Notes: generated by a model not told the origin, from the sequence alone. Counted from the stretch's first letter, positions 1 through 10,883 are shown. The stretch: 64,000 nt of DNA from Leptobrachium leishanense (GCA_009667805.1 CM019064.1:79462675-79526674), one strand, 5' to 3'. Numbers and translations: made by a program.

Positions 1-233
1 CTAGGTGCAAAGATTCTCACCTCTAAATGACCTGTGCTCTCAAACGGCGTAAACAACAGGTGTTTAATTAGTGTTTGGAAATAACATGTGCATCTAATTA
101 GTCTGGTCTCATGAATTTGATACATCGCCTGCAGACTGGGTGTGGCCTGCACATGTATGAACAAACACTGTGCTTGTTCTGAATTCTAAGAAGTGTTCAT
201 TTCTACTATATGATCCTCTGATATGCTGTTTAA
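1..233. other. Unassigned AT-rich intergenic DNA
   Basis: No open frame with recognisable protein similarity, no tandem structure and no RNA gene is seen here. Confidence 0.5.
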
Positions 234-305
234 CCCCTTAAGGACCAGGGCTCTGTAAAGCCAATCATTAATGATGTAGATGTTACGTCATTTGTCATCA
301 AGGGC
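234..305. mobile_element. Short TTAA-flanked MITE
   Basis: A 72-bp segment begins CCCCTTAAGGACCA and lies between two TTAA tetranucleotides (230-233 and 306-309). A 73-bp relative with the same start and a clear inverted end occurs at 45218-45290. TTAA duplication is typical of piggyBac-like or Kolobok-like elements. The right end of this copy is diverged. Confidence 0.5.
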
Positions 306-309
306 TTAA

Positions 310-839
310 TAAAATCTTTATCACACTCCTTAGATTTAAACGTAATATTCCAGTATTTGTATGTCATGTACCTCTCCCGAAGGGCCTATGTGAGCATACA
401 ATTATTATTGTGTTAGAAATGTCTATCATAAAGCGTACAAGCTGAGTCCCTAAAGTCTCTGACTATCCATTGTCATATATACCTTACTTTATACATATAA
501 TACATTCCCTCATCTAACAGGATAGTAGCCAGTCCCTGTGCATTTTAACCCCTTAAGGGTGGCTAGGTGTCGTGTGTGGGTCTCTGATGGCGATGTTTCT
601 ATACATCCTACAAATCCGCCACTTCACGGGCAGGTTATGGGGACCTCCTAGGCACGATATTTGAAGGAATTTTTCGTTTTTATTATTAACCCTTATTTTA
701 TGGAAAACTCAATGTTCCTTTAAAAACGTCTTTTTTTAAACATTTTGTCCTTGTTTCCTGTCCCCGAAGGGCACTACCCGGACCCCCATACACCTTTTAT
801 GGCAAATATCTTGCATATGTGCCCTCTTGGAGGGCACTC
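310..839. other. Unassigned AT-rich intergenic DNA
   Basis: Another CCCCTTAAGG motif occurs near 549, but no element can be bounded. No coding signal is seen. Confidence 0.45.
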
Positions 840-967
840 TAAAAATCGAACGTTCGAGTCCCATTGACTTGCATTGAGTTCGGTTCGAGTTCGAGTTCGA
901 ACTAGAATTTTTGAAATTGTTCGAGTTCGAATGTGAACCGAACACGGGGGTGTTCGGCTCATCCCTA
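840..967. mobile_element. End of a hAT-like repeat (TTCGAGTTCGAA-rich)
   Basis: The stretch has repeated GTTCGAGTTCGA words and ends in GTTCGGCTCATCCCTA, which resembles the terminal inverted repeat of hAT-like MITEs (TAGGGATGAGCCGAAC on the other strand). The opposite end was not located. Confidence 0.4.
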
Positions 968-1140
968 GTGGGAACCAGTCTGCAAAACGCTTTAGCAGTG
1001 TATTCATACACCAGGAGTTAACATCAGCGTGATCATATAAACTTTCCGAGTTGGCAACAGAGTTTTCATACAGGCTGGTTCGGCAACACACAAGGTTCTC
1101 ATACACTCCGAGTTGGCAACAGGACAGATCAAGGGTTTAT

Positions 1141-1272
1141 CTGAGTTGGCGTTATGCAGGATTGATATACACTCTGAGTCAGCGTTATGCAGGATTGATA
1201 TACACTCTGAGTCAGCGTGGGGTAAGAGCAGCATACACTCTGAGTCTGCTCTGGGCATAACATACATACAGG
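1141..1272. repeat. 33-bp minisatellite, about 4 units, with degenerate units on the left
   Basis: The word CTGAGT recurs at 1141, 1174, 1207 and 1240, an exact 33-bp period with unit core GCAGGATTGATATACACT. Weaker related words (GAGTTGGCAACAG) extend left to about 1048. The short open frames here are repeat translations. Confidence 0.8.
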
Positions 1273-1340
1273 CTTGGTCAGAAAGAGAATGGTCAGGAAG
1301 GCAGTCCAAGTCAGCAACAATCAGGGTCCTCATACAATCC

Positions 1341-1874
1341 GGGTCGGTAACAGATCAAAAGGATCAGTGAATCGAACAACGAATACACCAGGCGATGCGG
1401 GAGCTAACTCCACGTCAGGGCAATGAGCCGACTCTCGTGCCCTGCATTTAAGGCCGGCGGCTCTGCGTCATCATGCCGCGCTGCACCCCTCCAGATGCAC
1501 GAACAGCCAGAACTCCTGGCACCCGGCCAGCCAGTGATGCCGCCAGGTGCCCAGACCCCCCTTGAAGTCCTGCAGGTGCCGAGGATGTGTCAAACACTGC
1601 CACACTCAGACAATACACTGAGACCGAGAGATTGTTTTGGGGACCTGTCATCCTATGGGCAGAGCCCTCTGTTCCTTGTGTACTGTTATGTCTCATGTTT
1701 GAATTACTCAATTGTAAAGTGTTGCAGAATATGTTGGCGCTAAATAAATGCTGAATAACCAACACACATAGGAAAGAGACACATATGCTGTATTGCCTTG
1801 GCTGGCAGTAATCACAGAGCCCAGGTCTGTGCTTGAATTCTGGGACCCACTAGTTACAGTACTGACTACAGACT
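1341..1874. other. Unassigned intergenic DNA
   Basis: Nothing recognisable was found. The segment ends at the target-site duplication of the next retroelement. Confidence 0.4.
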
Positions 1875-1888
1875 CAGATGTAACATTT

Positions 1889-3787
1889 TTTTTAAAAAAA
1901 TTTTGTCAATCTGAATTTAAGATTTTATTTTGGAATATAAGTCAGCAGATAATCAAACTTATGAAAGTAAGGGCCACGCAGGGCCATCCACAGCAGAATT
2001 ACCACGTGTGAAAAATAATAAACAGTTCCCGAAAGGCGGGTCTCAGAGGTATTCAAGAGGTGGGGGAGGGGAAGGGGGGTAGGGGGTGTAGCGAAAAAAA
2101 GTAGACCAGCCAACAAAAATGTGATGGCGTCTTCACACGCAGGGTCAAAACTGTTCAGCGGAAATACAACGCATAAGAAAGGGGGAGGGGTGTCTCAAAA
2201 ATGCAGAAAAACAAGGGTATGGGAAGGGGTTAATAGTCAAAAATCATAGTCTCATCAGGGGGGGAGATCAAGAAGGGTCGCGTCGGAAAATGGGGCGGCT
2301 CGGATACTCAGTCCAACAGTCCCTTCAGCCCGCATCGAGAAACAAAATCGGGCGGGGTGCAGGTAGCGCGTCCCCCAGTAGGCCACGGCACCCGACAGCC
2401 GCCCGACCCTCAGCATTGGAGAAAACATCAGCGTCTTGCAAGGCTCGTGCCGTTCCACAATGTCCACCTCCAAGGTTCCTGGGCAGAACTCCCCGGTACT
2501 TCAATGTACGCATCTGCGCCTTCCTGACCGCCAGCTTGGGGGGGGGGAGCGGCGTCCCAGGCCCTCGAGAAAACAAAACTCTTCGTGAGGACCAGGCCAA
2601 TCTGTGGGCACCACCGCCAGATCTCCTCCGCTGGGCTGCTCGGCGTCTCCGCGTGTGCGGCTGCGCTTTCTTGATCGCCCACCTAGCGGAACCGTCTGTC
2701 CCGGGTCCCCGAGGGGGCACCATCGGCACCCATCTCGCCAACTTAACTGCTCTCCGGTGGGTGCGGGCAGTGGCCCCTGCGCAAGATGGTAGGCACCTCT
2801 GGAGCGGATGTGCCTCTGGAACCGGAATCCCATCTAGGTCGCTATCCTTGTCGCCACTCTCCTTGGCCGCAGCAGCAGCAGGGCAGGTCACCGTGGCGTG
2901 CCGGGGCGAATCAACCCCGGTCTCAAGTGGCCGCTGAGACCTCTCCCGGCAGCATAGTAGCACGGTCAGCGTCCTGTGCCAAACCCCCTTAGTGAGTGGG
3001 CTGTCTATATCTTCCCCCTCCAGTACAAGCAGGCAAGCATCTAAGCCGCGAATAGAAACATAAAAACATAGAAAAATGTCGGCAGATAAGAACCTTTCGG
3101 CCCATCTAGTCTGCCCAATTACATGGATACTTTACCTGGATTTATCTTTTCTTTAGGATAGCCTTATGCCTATCCCATGCCTGCTTAAATTCAATTACTG
3201 TTTTGGCCTCTACCACTTCAACTGGAAGGCTGTTCCATGTATCCACCACCCTCTCAGTAAAATAATGCTTCCTGATGTTACTTTTAAACCTTTGCCCCTC
3301 TAATCTAAGACTATGTCCTCTTGTTTTGCTACTTTGTTTTCTTTTAAATATACTCCATAGCAGCCTCCATATCTCCGGTGGAGGGAGAAAGTGCACCCTG
3401 TCCTGCGGGTCCGGCCGCCGCCCCCACAAACCTAACATCCAAGGTGGCCAGGAGATGGGGGCCCTCCATCTCCGCAATCTGCGTTGTAGGCTCGGTACGG
3501 GGCATGCGGCCAGCGCCACGCGGTTGCAGGTCTGTACTCAGGCGAAAGGCCCCAAGATGGCCGCCGACATCTTGCTCCAACCTGGCAGCTACAGAGGTCG
3601 GGTTGTCTCTGGTCCGGAGGGGGGGACTAAACGGCCTCCGGGCATCTCATAACCGGTGGCCAACGGCTCGGACCCAAACTCAGCAAAAAGTGGGCACTCA
3701 AATGACATCTAAAGGTCCCCAACAGGAGCAGACATGCGGAGCTCCAGCAAAACACGTCCGCTCCTGTGAACAGTCGGCCACGACCCC
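1889..3787 (-). mobile_element. L1-type retrotransposed element with 14-bp target-site duplication
   Basis: The element is bounded by the perfect direct repeat CAGATGTAACATTT at 1875-1888 and 3788-3801. A T/A-rich run follows the left copy, as expected for a poly(A) tail of a minus-strand element. Its left end shares the word GGCCACGCAGGGCCA with a second copy at 38980-39671. The interior is GC-rich, with an open minus-strand frame of 212 codons (2325-2963) rich in Arg, Pro and Gly that I do not recognise. A CR1 3' fragment is inserted at about 3051-3355. It could be a truncated L1-like LINE or a non-autonomous retroelement mobilised by one. Confidence 0.65.
3051..3355 (-). mobile_element. 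5'-truncated CR1-type LINE, 3' end only
   Basis: On the minus strand this encodes the last ~70 residues of a LINE ORF2, including [18 protein letters not shown], followed by a short 3' UTR ending in CTATGTTT/TTATGTTT-type repeats. It is closely similar to the copies at 14878-15402 and 32993-36960. It was probably inserted into the surrounding retroelement, since both flanks look like that GC-rich element. Confidence 0.85.
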
Positions 3788-3856
3788 CAGATGTAACATT
3801 TACAGAAGAGGCAGACGCTTCCCTTTTTCCTTTGCAAAGCACCCGTTGGTCATTGT

Positions 3857-5069
3857 TAAAATAACGGATGTAGAGGAGCAGCTCCGCGGGGCCGTGTGAG
3901 GAGACACACGGGAAAGCGTGCTCTGAAGCATCAAACAAGGGTTTAACCATGGATGTCACCTGTCCTTACAACACGGCGCACAAGATCCGAGGCACAGACC
4001 TGAGGATGCACATTATGACTTGCCAGGACAAGCTTCAGAAGGAGTCCTGTAACTCTGCAATGTATCAGGCTACCAAGAGAAAAATAAATTGGAAACCTTT
4101 CCCGGTGCACATAAAACACGAAGAGCCGGAAATGAAAGTCTATGGTCCTCAAGATCCTGATAGACTCCTGCAGTGCCCATATGATTCCAATCATCAGATA
4201 GGGGCTTGTCGATATCCGTATCACTTGAAAAAGTGCAAGTGGAATCATCTAGATGTTGCCGTGCAGCTTGCAACCTGCCCGTTTAATGCCCGTCATATGG
4301 TGCCGCGTGCAGAGCTTACTCATCACATCTCAAGTTGTGTGGACAGAAGCTGCATTGAGCAGGATGTCGCTGATGAAAACAGCGTTTACAAAAGAGAGGT
4401 GAAGCTGGATAAAGGGAACTACCCACCTTGTTCTGAAGACTGGGATGAAGATTTGCAGAATAATAACGTGTCTGTGTTCATGTGGGGAACACCTTCATAC
4501 CCTGTGCCCAGTTCTGGAACTTTAATGGATCCAAAAACAAGTATTGGTTCAAATCTACGAGCGCCAAAATCTCTTCCATATGTGCTAGCTTGGAAAATAA
4601 ATGCCAACAGGGACTGATCTGTACTTGGAGAAATATTTTAAGGCCTCCCGGGAGAAGATGGTTCTGCCACGTGTCTGCTCTTCAACGTTTAACATTCGGT
4701 GTTTGTTTTTGGTCCATGAGTTAAAAATCAAAACTCCAAATTTCTAGTTTTTTATCTATGGCAGTGGTTTTTCGCCCATGTTACAAATTGGCACTGTTTT
4801 GTTCTTTAGCTTTACCTTAACAGTTGCTTGACCTCAGTGTCTTGTTGCTCCAGCTTTATGCCAGTGGGAAAATTTTTGTTGGGCGCCAATTCCCATAGCG
4901 AACCTCTTGACAGGATGAATCATTGTTCTGTTCTTTATAAATGTGTTATCAGGTAAAAAGAGAAATGGATAGACCTGCACTCGTTTAAAGTGTTTCAGTA
5001 GCCTATGTTCTGTTGAATCAGTAAACTTTTTAAAAATTTAAAAAATAAAAAAAATAAAATAACGGATGT
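3857..5069 (+). mobile_element. Retrocopy unit of a GTSF1-like mRNA, with target-site duplications
   Basis: The 15-mer TAAAATAACGGATGT occurs at 3857-3871 and again at 5055-5069. Between them lie a 77-nt leader, an intronless coding region, a ~410-nt 3' UTR and an A-rich tail (about 5030-5054). The insertion point reads TT/AAAA, the site preferred by L1-type endonucleases. AGTAAA about 10 nt before the tail could be the polyadenylation signal. Together these are the full set of marks of LINE-mediated reverse transcription of a processed mRNA. Confidence 0.9.
3949..4617 (+). CDS. Intact GTSF1-like protein with three CHHC zinc fingers (retrogene)
   Basis: The 222-residue product resembles gametocyte-specific factor 1 (GTSF1/Asterix), a germline partner of PIWI proteins in piRNA-guided transposon silencing. 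Three fingers fit C-x5-H-x9-H-x3-C exactly: C5/H11/H21/C25, C76/H82/H92/C96 and C110/H116/H126/C130. Fingers two and three, the following acidic stretch with EDWDEDL and MWGT (tryptophans of the kind GTSF1 uses to bind PIWI) and the C-terminal PKSLPYVL motif match GTSF1 in order. As I recall the family, GTSF1 has two fingers and about 167 residues, so the N-terminal finger and ~50-residue linker are extra. The start ATG is in a strong Kozak context (ACCATGG) and is the first in the leader. There are no introns, frameshifts or premature stops. The unit lies just downstream of a GC-rich retroelement that might supply a promoter; this is inference. GTSF1L of mammals is also single-exon but less similar as I remember it. 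Family assignment is firm; expression is unknown. Confidence 0.9.
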   Translation: MDVTCPYNTAHKIRGTDLRMHIMTCQDKLQKESCNSAMYQATKRKINWKPFPVHIKHEEPEMKVYGPQDPDRLLQCPYDSNHQIGACRYPYHLKKCKWNHLDVAVQLATCPFNARHMVPRAELTHHISSCVDRSCIEQDVADENSVYKREVKLDKGNYPPCSEDWDEDLQNNNVSVFMWGTPSYPVPSSGTLMDPKTSIGSNLRAPKSLPYVLAWKINANRD

Positions 5070-5527
5070 GAGCAGCAATACATTTATTGCAGGACCACAG
5101 GAATAACAACAGAGGAAGCACAGAGTATCATCACAGTGCCACCTTGTGGATGAAGCTACAAACAACGCATCAAAAAAGGAGTGGACTAATGTTTGCTAAC
5201 ATTAAGCGCTTGGTTAAAAAAAATGTTGTGTGTTCACGCAAGAAAACGGAGCATTTGCACCATTTGTCAGTGCAGCTTAGCACCATACTTGTGTCAACTT
5301 TCATTAGTGGAAAAAAGGAGCAGAATCATCTGTTGCTAAAAAATAGAGCAGAATTTGAAGCTTATAATCTGTTGCTTCAAAATGGAGCTGGATATGTTGG
5401 AGAGCAGCAAGGAAATTGCAGTGCGATCCAGGCTTTAACTCCTTCACTACAACGCACTTTTGTAGATAAAAAATGTATCATAACACTCATTTGAAACATG
5501 GAATGCAATCTTACCAATTAAATATAG
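5070..5527. other. Unassigned intergenic DNA right of the retrogene
   Basis: A 135-codon open frame (5087-5494) has no recognisable similarity and lies in AT-rich DNA. I treat it as chance. Confidence 0.4.
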
Positions 5528-5830
5528 GCAGGGTTATTCAAAGAGATCCGAATGGCTGCCGAAAGGGAACCAAACGCTGAAATTCAGCATTCGGTTACCT
5601 TTCTTGGCCATTCGGCTATCCAGAGAGCAGGCAATTTGCCAAATCCTGGCGAATTGCCTGCACATACGGTGCCTGTTCGGTGCCTGTTCGAGGCCAGTGA
5701 ATCCCAATAGAGAAGCAATGCTTCGGCTATTCAGAGAGCAAAAGCCAGCAGTGAAAAGTTGCCAAATTGCCCTGCCATTCGGTGGTTTCATGCGGCAGAT
5801 TTATTCAGGCGAATCCCATAGGCTTCAATG
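5528..5830. mobile_element. Hairpin-rich MITE-like repeat
   Basis: It begins CAGGGTTATTCAAAGAGA, related to the CAGGGTTATTCAGAGAA end of MITEs at 19050-19228 and 46478-46622. It contains several short hairpins (for example AGGCAATT facing AATTGCCT). The right boundary is uncertain. Confidence 0.4.
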
Positions 5831-5939
5831 TTAAAAATATTCCCGTTTTAATACAATATCTAATAAACCGTTGGTTATAATATTCTGCAGTAAAGAGTCT
5901 CTTTATTTATAGATTTATTAGGATATTTTAAGCATTTTT

Positions 5940-6440
5940 CGTGATTTTTTGTTTTAAATTTTTTTTCCAATTATTATTTTTTTTTTTACTTTTCTTATTT
6001 TTTTCTGTAACAGCCCTTTTTATTATCATTCATTGGACCTCATGTAAATTTCAGACATTTTTGCTCAGTAGTTTCTTTGCAAACAGCGTTTCACTTTTCA
6101 AACATTCAAGCAAACTGTTTTTTTAATTTATTTACTCCAGTCGTCTGTGGTGTTGGGTTTTTCCGGCGGCTGCGCTGCGTGTGATCGGCTCCTGCTCGGG
6201 TTTTTCCGGCGTTTTCGGCGGGGTTAATCCAGATGTTTTTGCGGGGTTTCGGTGTGCCTTCTCCGGGTTTTGCGGTGAGTTGTCGGTGGGTTTATGGTCG
6301 GTGACTTTTCCCTGCAATTCGGGGACCCTGTGGTGCTTGAATACACCGCAGGGTCGCCTAAATGGGATTGCCAAATCGAACCGAATTGAGGAGAACGAAA
6401 AGTCACCGAACGTGCGGTGACTTTTCGATTCTCTTTGATT
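5940..6440. other. T-rich stretch followed by a CCGGCG-rich hairpin-forming segment
   Basis: The first ~190 bases are mostly T. From about 6150 the sequence repeats TTTTTCCGGCG and GTCGGTG words, and AAAAGTCACCG and GGTGACTTTT face each other near 6400. It is probably repeat-derived. No gene is seen. Confidence 0.35.
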
Positions 6441-7755
6441 AAACCTGAGGGTAAAATTAATTTTTACAATTTTTTGCAAAGAAATTGTTGTTCTGACATA
6501 GTTAAAAATTTTAAATAATGTAAATTTGCTCATATTAAGTTTTTAATATATTCATTTATCCATTACAGAAATATAGTTTGAATGAAATATTCTAAACTCT
6601 AGATGGTGTCCCTTATCTTACACAATGTCACATGGGGTCTGCATTATCTGCATACTGACAAAAATATCCTTTGTGTCAGATACTGTAAATATGATAACGA
6701 TGAAAAAAAAAATTGTTAGATCTTCTGTTTATAGGGATTTGTAGCGATCATAATGAGATTATTAACAATGCGGATTCCAAAAATTTCCAAAAGAAAATGT
6801 AAATATCTATATGTGGCATAATGCCTGTGTATAGAATTTACAGTAACACCTTGTACCTGTACTTTACAGGGATTTTCAGTCATTTTAACTCCTGTATCTC
6901 ATCCCTGCCCTCTTCCTGGCTGCTGTAATGCAGCTGTAAAGTTTCTGAACTTCTTGTCACAATGGATGTGACAACTGCTCCTTTTAGTTGGTACAGTGTA
7001 AAGGAGAGAGATAAGACAGTGGATTTTGTTTCTCCATATGGAGCACACCAATGTTTAGCAAGGTATGCAAACGGGATCTTGATATGCTAATGATTGCCTT
7101 TCAATATATTCCAATACAAAATCGAGTGAACTCAATTTTGGAAGTGAAGGAGTTAATGGTCGGCAAGCTATAGTGAGCCATTATCCATTTACAGCTCACT
7201 AACGATTGCTTTGTTCTACCTCAGCCACTTTATTAGTGTCTTAAGTCTGAAAATTTGGGAGACCCTGATCGATACTACAACCGGTGCCAGGCACCACCAC
7301 TGCTATTGTCTTCTGATGTCCATAGGACTTCACAGAAAGAAGCACTCCCCCACACATTTATTTATATATTTATATATGAAAAACACATGGGGGGGTAGCA
7401 CTCAACCTAAACTAAGCATTCAGTGCGGGTTTGTCACAATAATAAAATACAAAAGAAAAATGGCAGTCATTAGCTTTGCAGAGTAGGACCTGCCAGATGG
7501 TGGATTACATTGACGTTGTTGGCAGGCATAAACCAATTCACAAAAATGGGTATCTGTGGAGGCGCTTCGTTAATAGTATATGAATTCTGGGGTTGCTGCC
7601 TACAAGGTGTTGCACATAAACCTCAACAAAAATGTGCAAATATGATATGTAGAACTTGAGAGGGGTCCTAGTGGCGCAGTGGATAATTTCTAATATGGAA
7701 GGATTTTGATACGCATACATCTACAAGGCCATTAGTGCTGGCAATATGGCCTAAA
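6441..7755. other. Unassigned AT-rich DNA
   Basis: No coding, tandem or inverted structure that I can support was seen here. Confidence 0.4.
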
Positions 7756-7756
7756 T

Positions 7757-9558
7757 CAACAATAAATATATTGATCGTTCAGTGGGAGGAAAATGCATTT
7801 CAGTGGACCAGCAGATCCCAAAAAATAGTGCAAATAGCAAAATTATGTGCAAAAATCGCAAACACGCACCAAAAAGACAGTGATATACTCTTATATCATG
7901 CATATAATTCTGTTCTTATAATGCAAAGGAGTATAATAAAAACCACATGTGCAAATGCATATAAAGTGCATATGCTCATAAACACTTCCTATTTGTAAAG
8001 TGTATACACAAAAAGTGTTGATGTGATATATATAAAGTCATAAAAATGTCCTCTTATTAGGTTAAATGTTCATCTCAAAATATCCTAAAACCACAAAAAG
8101 GTGCACGTGCAAAAGTGCAAAATTCCAAAGTATAAGTAAAACCAGATCCGTGGTCAGAAGTCACTGTACAGCATATCAGTCACACTTTGAAGTGAGATGT
8201 CCCAACGTTGTAACTCCTCTCCTCAGTTGGCGAATTTCATTATATTTATAGAGGGAAAGAGAGAAAGAAAAAACAATAGTGCAGGCTGTTGTATTCAGTA
8301 TGGTGAGTGCATATGCGAAACGCACTCACAGATTATGGAGCCTAATTGATCCCGGCTCTAGGTTGAAGTGCCTCACACCAAATAGGGGGTTCCCCTTCTT
8401 TTGCGTCTTCCAACTATCCTCAAATAAAATACACCCCACACGCCATACTGCTTGAGGAAGGTACAGGCTAAGTGCCGAAACGCGTTCAGTAAACCCCCCC
8501 CCTCAATTTTATCTAATTTTTACTCTATGAATAAATTTTGATTATTTTACCCTGATTCTCATCTTTAGTTTTTACATTGTTATAGCACTTTTTTTGCCAT
8601 TCCATCTCTCCAGACTGAGGATGATAGTTTGAAGGCAATAACAGAGGAATTCTTCCTCCCCCATCCTTTTCGCTCCCTATCTGGATGTCAATGCAGAGCT
8701 GGAGATAGAAGCTGAGAGATGCTCAAGGAGAGAGGGGTAAGGTATTCACCTGACTAAGAAGTACCATTCACTTTTAAGCCGAGCCTGGGACAATCGAGGC
8801 TCCAGCATCGGTGAGTTGGACTGAAAGATGAAATTTACTCTGATTATACGTATTGTGTTACACTATGGGAGCACTATCTCTATCTAATTTATTTGAGGGT
8901 AATTGGAAGATGCAAAAGAAGGGGAACACCACCCTGTATTTGGTGTGAGGCACTTCAACCTACAGCCGGGATCAATGAGGCTAAATAATCTGTGAGTGAG
9001 TTTCGCATATGCACTCACCATACTGACTACAACAGCCTGCACTATTGTTTTTTCTTTCTCTCTTTCCCTCTATAAATATAATGAAATTTGCCAACTGAGG
9101 AGAGGAGTTACAACGTTGGGACATCTCACTTCAAAGTGTGACTGATATGCTGTACAGTGACTTGTGACCACGGATCTGGTTTTACTTATACTTTGGAATT
9201 TTGCACGTGCACCTTTTTGTGGTTTTAGGATATTTTGAGATGAACATTTAACCTAATAAGAGGACATTTTTATGACTTTCTATATATAATCACATCAACA
9301 CTTTTTGTGTATGCACTTTACAAATAGGAAGTGTTTATGAGCACATGCACTTTGTAAGCATTTGCACATGTGTTTTTTATTATACACCTTTGCATAATAA
9401 GAACAGAATTATATGCATGATATAAGAGTATATCACTGTCTTTTTGGTGCGTGTTTGCGATTTTTTCACATAATTTTGCTATTTGCAATATTTTTTGGGA
9501 TCTGCTGGTCCACTGAAGTACATTTTCCTCCCACTGAACGATCAATATATTTATTAAA
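7757..9558. mobile_element. Giant foldback element: ~670-bp inverted arms around a ~457-bp centre
   Basis: The left arm (about 7757-8428) and right arm (about 8886-9558) are reverse complements at roughly 95% identity by eye. They start with ATATTGATCGTTCAGTGGG outside and meet at CTCAAATAAA / TTTATTTGAGG inside. The centre has GAGGAAGG...CCGAAACGCGTT, a word typical of amphibian interspersed repeats. Mirrored 60-90-codon open frames on the two arms are shadows. No transposase is seen, so it is non-autonomous. Confidence 0.9.
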
Positions 9559-9737
9559 GCAATTCACAGCCGTTCATTGCAAACTAAATTTCCACCATTT
9601 TATTCAACAAAGCTCAGATTTAAGAATTTTTCAACATGTGGTAAAATCTGGTATTATGTACCCATGCATGAAGCTGTTGTTGCTGGTTTTTGAATGTGTT
9701 GACTGGAGTACTCTCTCCCTGTTTTTTCTTATATATA

Positions 9738-10835
9738 TGTAGCGCTCACTCCCGGAGGAGCCGCTGAAACTGAACCACGGGTCAGTCTCCCCGCACTAGG
9801 GAATAAATATACTCCAGCACCGTTGTGGATTTTATGATTTAAATAGTTTACTAGAAATAAAGACATATAATGGATAACACGGTATTCGTGGATATATTTA
9901 CAGTATTTCGTATTTCTGGAAACGCGCAGCGGAAAAGAAATACGAGGCTTCGTATTTTGGGATAATGCGCAGCGGAACAGAAAAATACAATGCTTCGTAA
10001 TTCGAGGAAACCGCGTAGCAGAAAAAAAGAATACAATGCTTCGTAATTCGAGGAAACCCCGTAGCGGAAAAGAAAATAAGATACAAATCTTTAACCCCTT
10101 TCTGGATATTAGGGAGTGAGTCCCGCACAGGTTAAGTCCCGGACTGTAAGTGTGTGTGTGTGTGTGTTATGGTACCCGGGTACTATTCAACTGGCCAGTG
10201 AATTACTTAAAGCGGTGTCTTCGACTAGTCAAGTTGGGGCCCTGTGGGGTTTTTTTTGGAACAAACAACAGCGTGCTTTCTTGCTTTACAACCGGCCTTG
10301 GAGGCCTCTCACCCATCCGCTCGATAACCAAGGCTCCGCTGACCCAGGACGTCTCTCCGCTCGATGCTTCACTGGGATACTGGCTACTGGATCCGTTGTC
10401 TGGCTCTCTCTGCTCCGGCCACGACTTGTCCGGCTTACCGCCTGCTCTCCCAATCCGATAGACCTGCGGTACTCCTAACTCTGGGGTCCTCCGGCTTCCT
10501 TGATAGTAGCTTGGGTAATATCTGTGGATCACTGGGTCTCCCTCTTACAAGGCTGGATAACCCAATCTGGAATCCTAATAGGCCGCACCTGCGTTCTGGC
10601 CTAGTCACTGTTCCACTCTGCAGCACTGTGTCCTGTCTCTTTCACTCCCTGGCGCGCTCTGCCAGCTATCTCCACGAGGCTCAGGATGTAACTCGGCGTG
10701 TCCCACCCACTTCCTGTGTCCGTTCCCAGAGCATGCCGGGAAATGTAGTTCCAATGTTGAGTGTCTCTTATCGCGCTTGTCTCCCTCCGGTGGCCAAAAA
10801 TGGGTACTGCCACAGTAAGGTTTTAAACACAGCGC

Positions 10836-10839
<4 letters not shown>
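9738..10839. mobile_element. Candidate solo LTR (TGTAGCGCT...AGCGCTACA)
   Basis: A 1.1-kb segment starts TGTAGCGCT and ends AGCGCTACA, giving TG..CA termini with a 9-bp inverted repeat. It contains AATAAA and is flanked by TATATA on both sides. Because the flank is a TA repeat, the target duplication is weak evidence. No internal coding region or second LTR is adjacent. A DNA transposon with 9-bp inverted ends is the alternative. Confidence 0.5.
9908..10085. repeat. Tandem repeat, period about 44-47 bp, ~4 units
   Basis: The words GCTTCGTA(T/A)TT and GCGCAGCGGAA / GCGTAGCAGAA recur in order four times inside the candidate LTR. Units become more alike to the right. Confidence 0.75.

Positions 10840-10868
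<29 letters not shown>
10840..10868. repeat. (TA)n microsatellite
   Basis: Uninterrupted TA dinucleotides directly follow the candidate LTR. Confidence 0.95.
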
Positions 10869-10870
<2 letters not shown>

Positions 10871-10883
10871 GGTAGGTGTTTTT

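Noticed and set aside
2325..2963. 212-codon minus-strand frame as a host gene
   Set aside because: It lies inside a retroelement bounded by target duplications, is of extreme Arg/Pro/Gly composition and overlaps an equally long frame on the other strand.
3949..4617. The GTSF1-like gene as an ordinary single-copy host locus rather than a retrocopy
   Set aside because: No introns, an A-rich tail and a perfect 15-bp duplication starting at a TT/AAAA site together argue strongly for reverse transcription of an mRNA.
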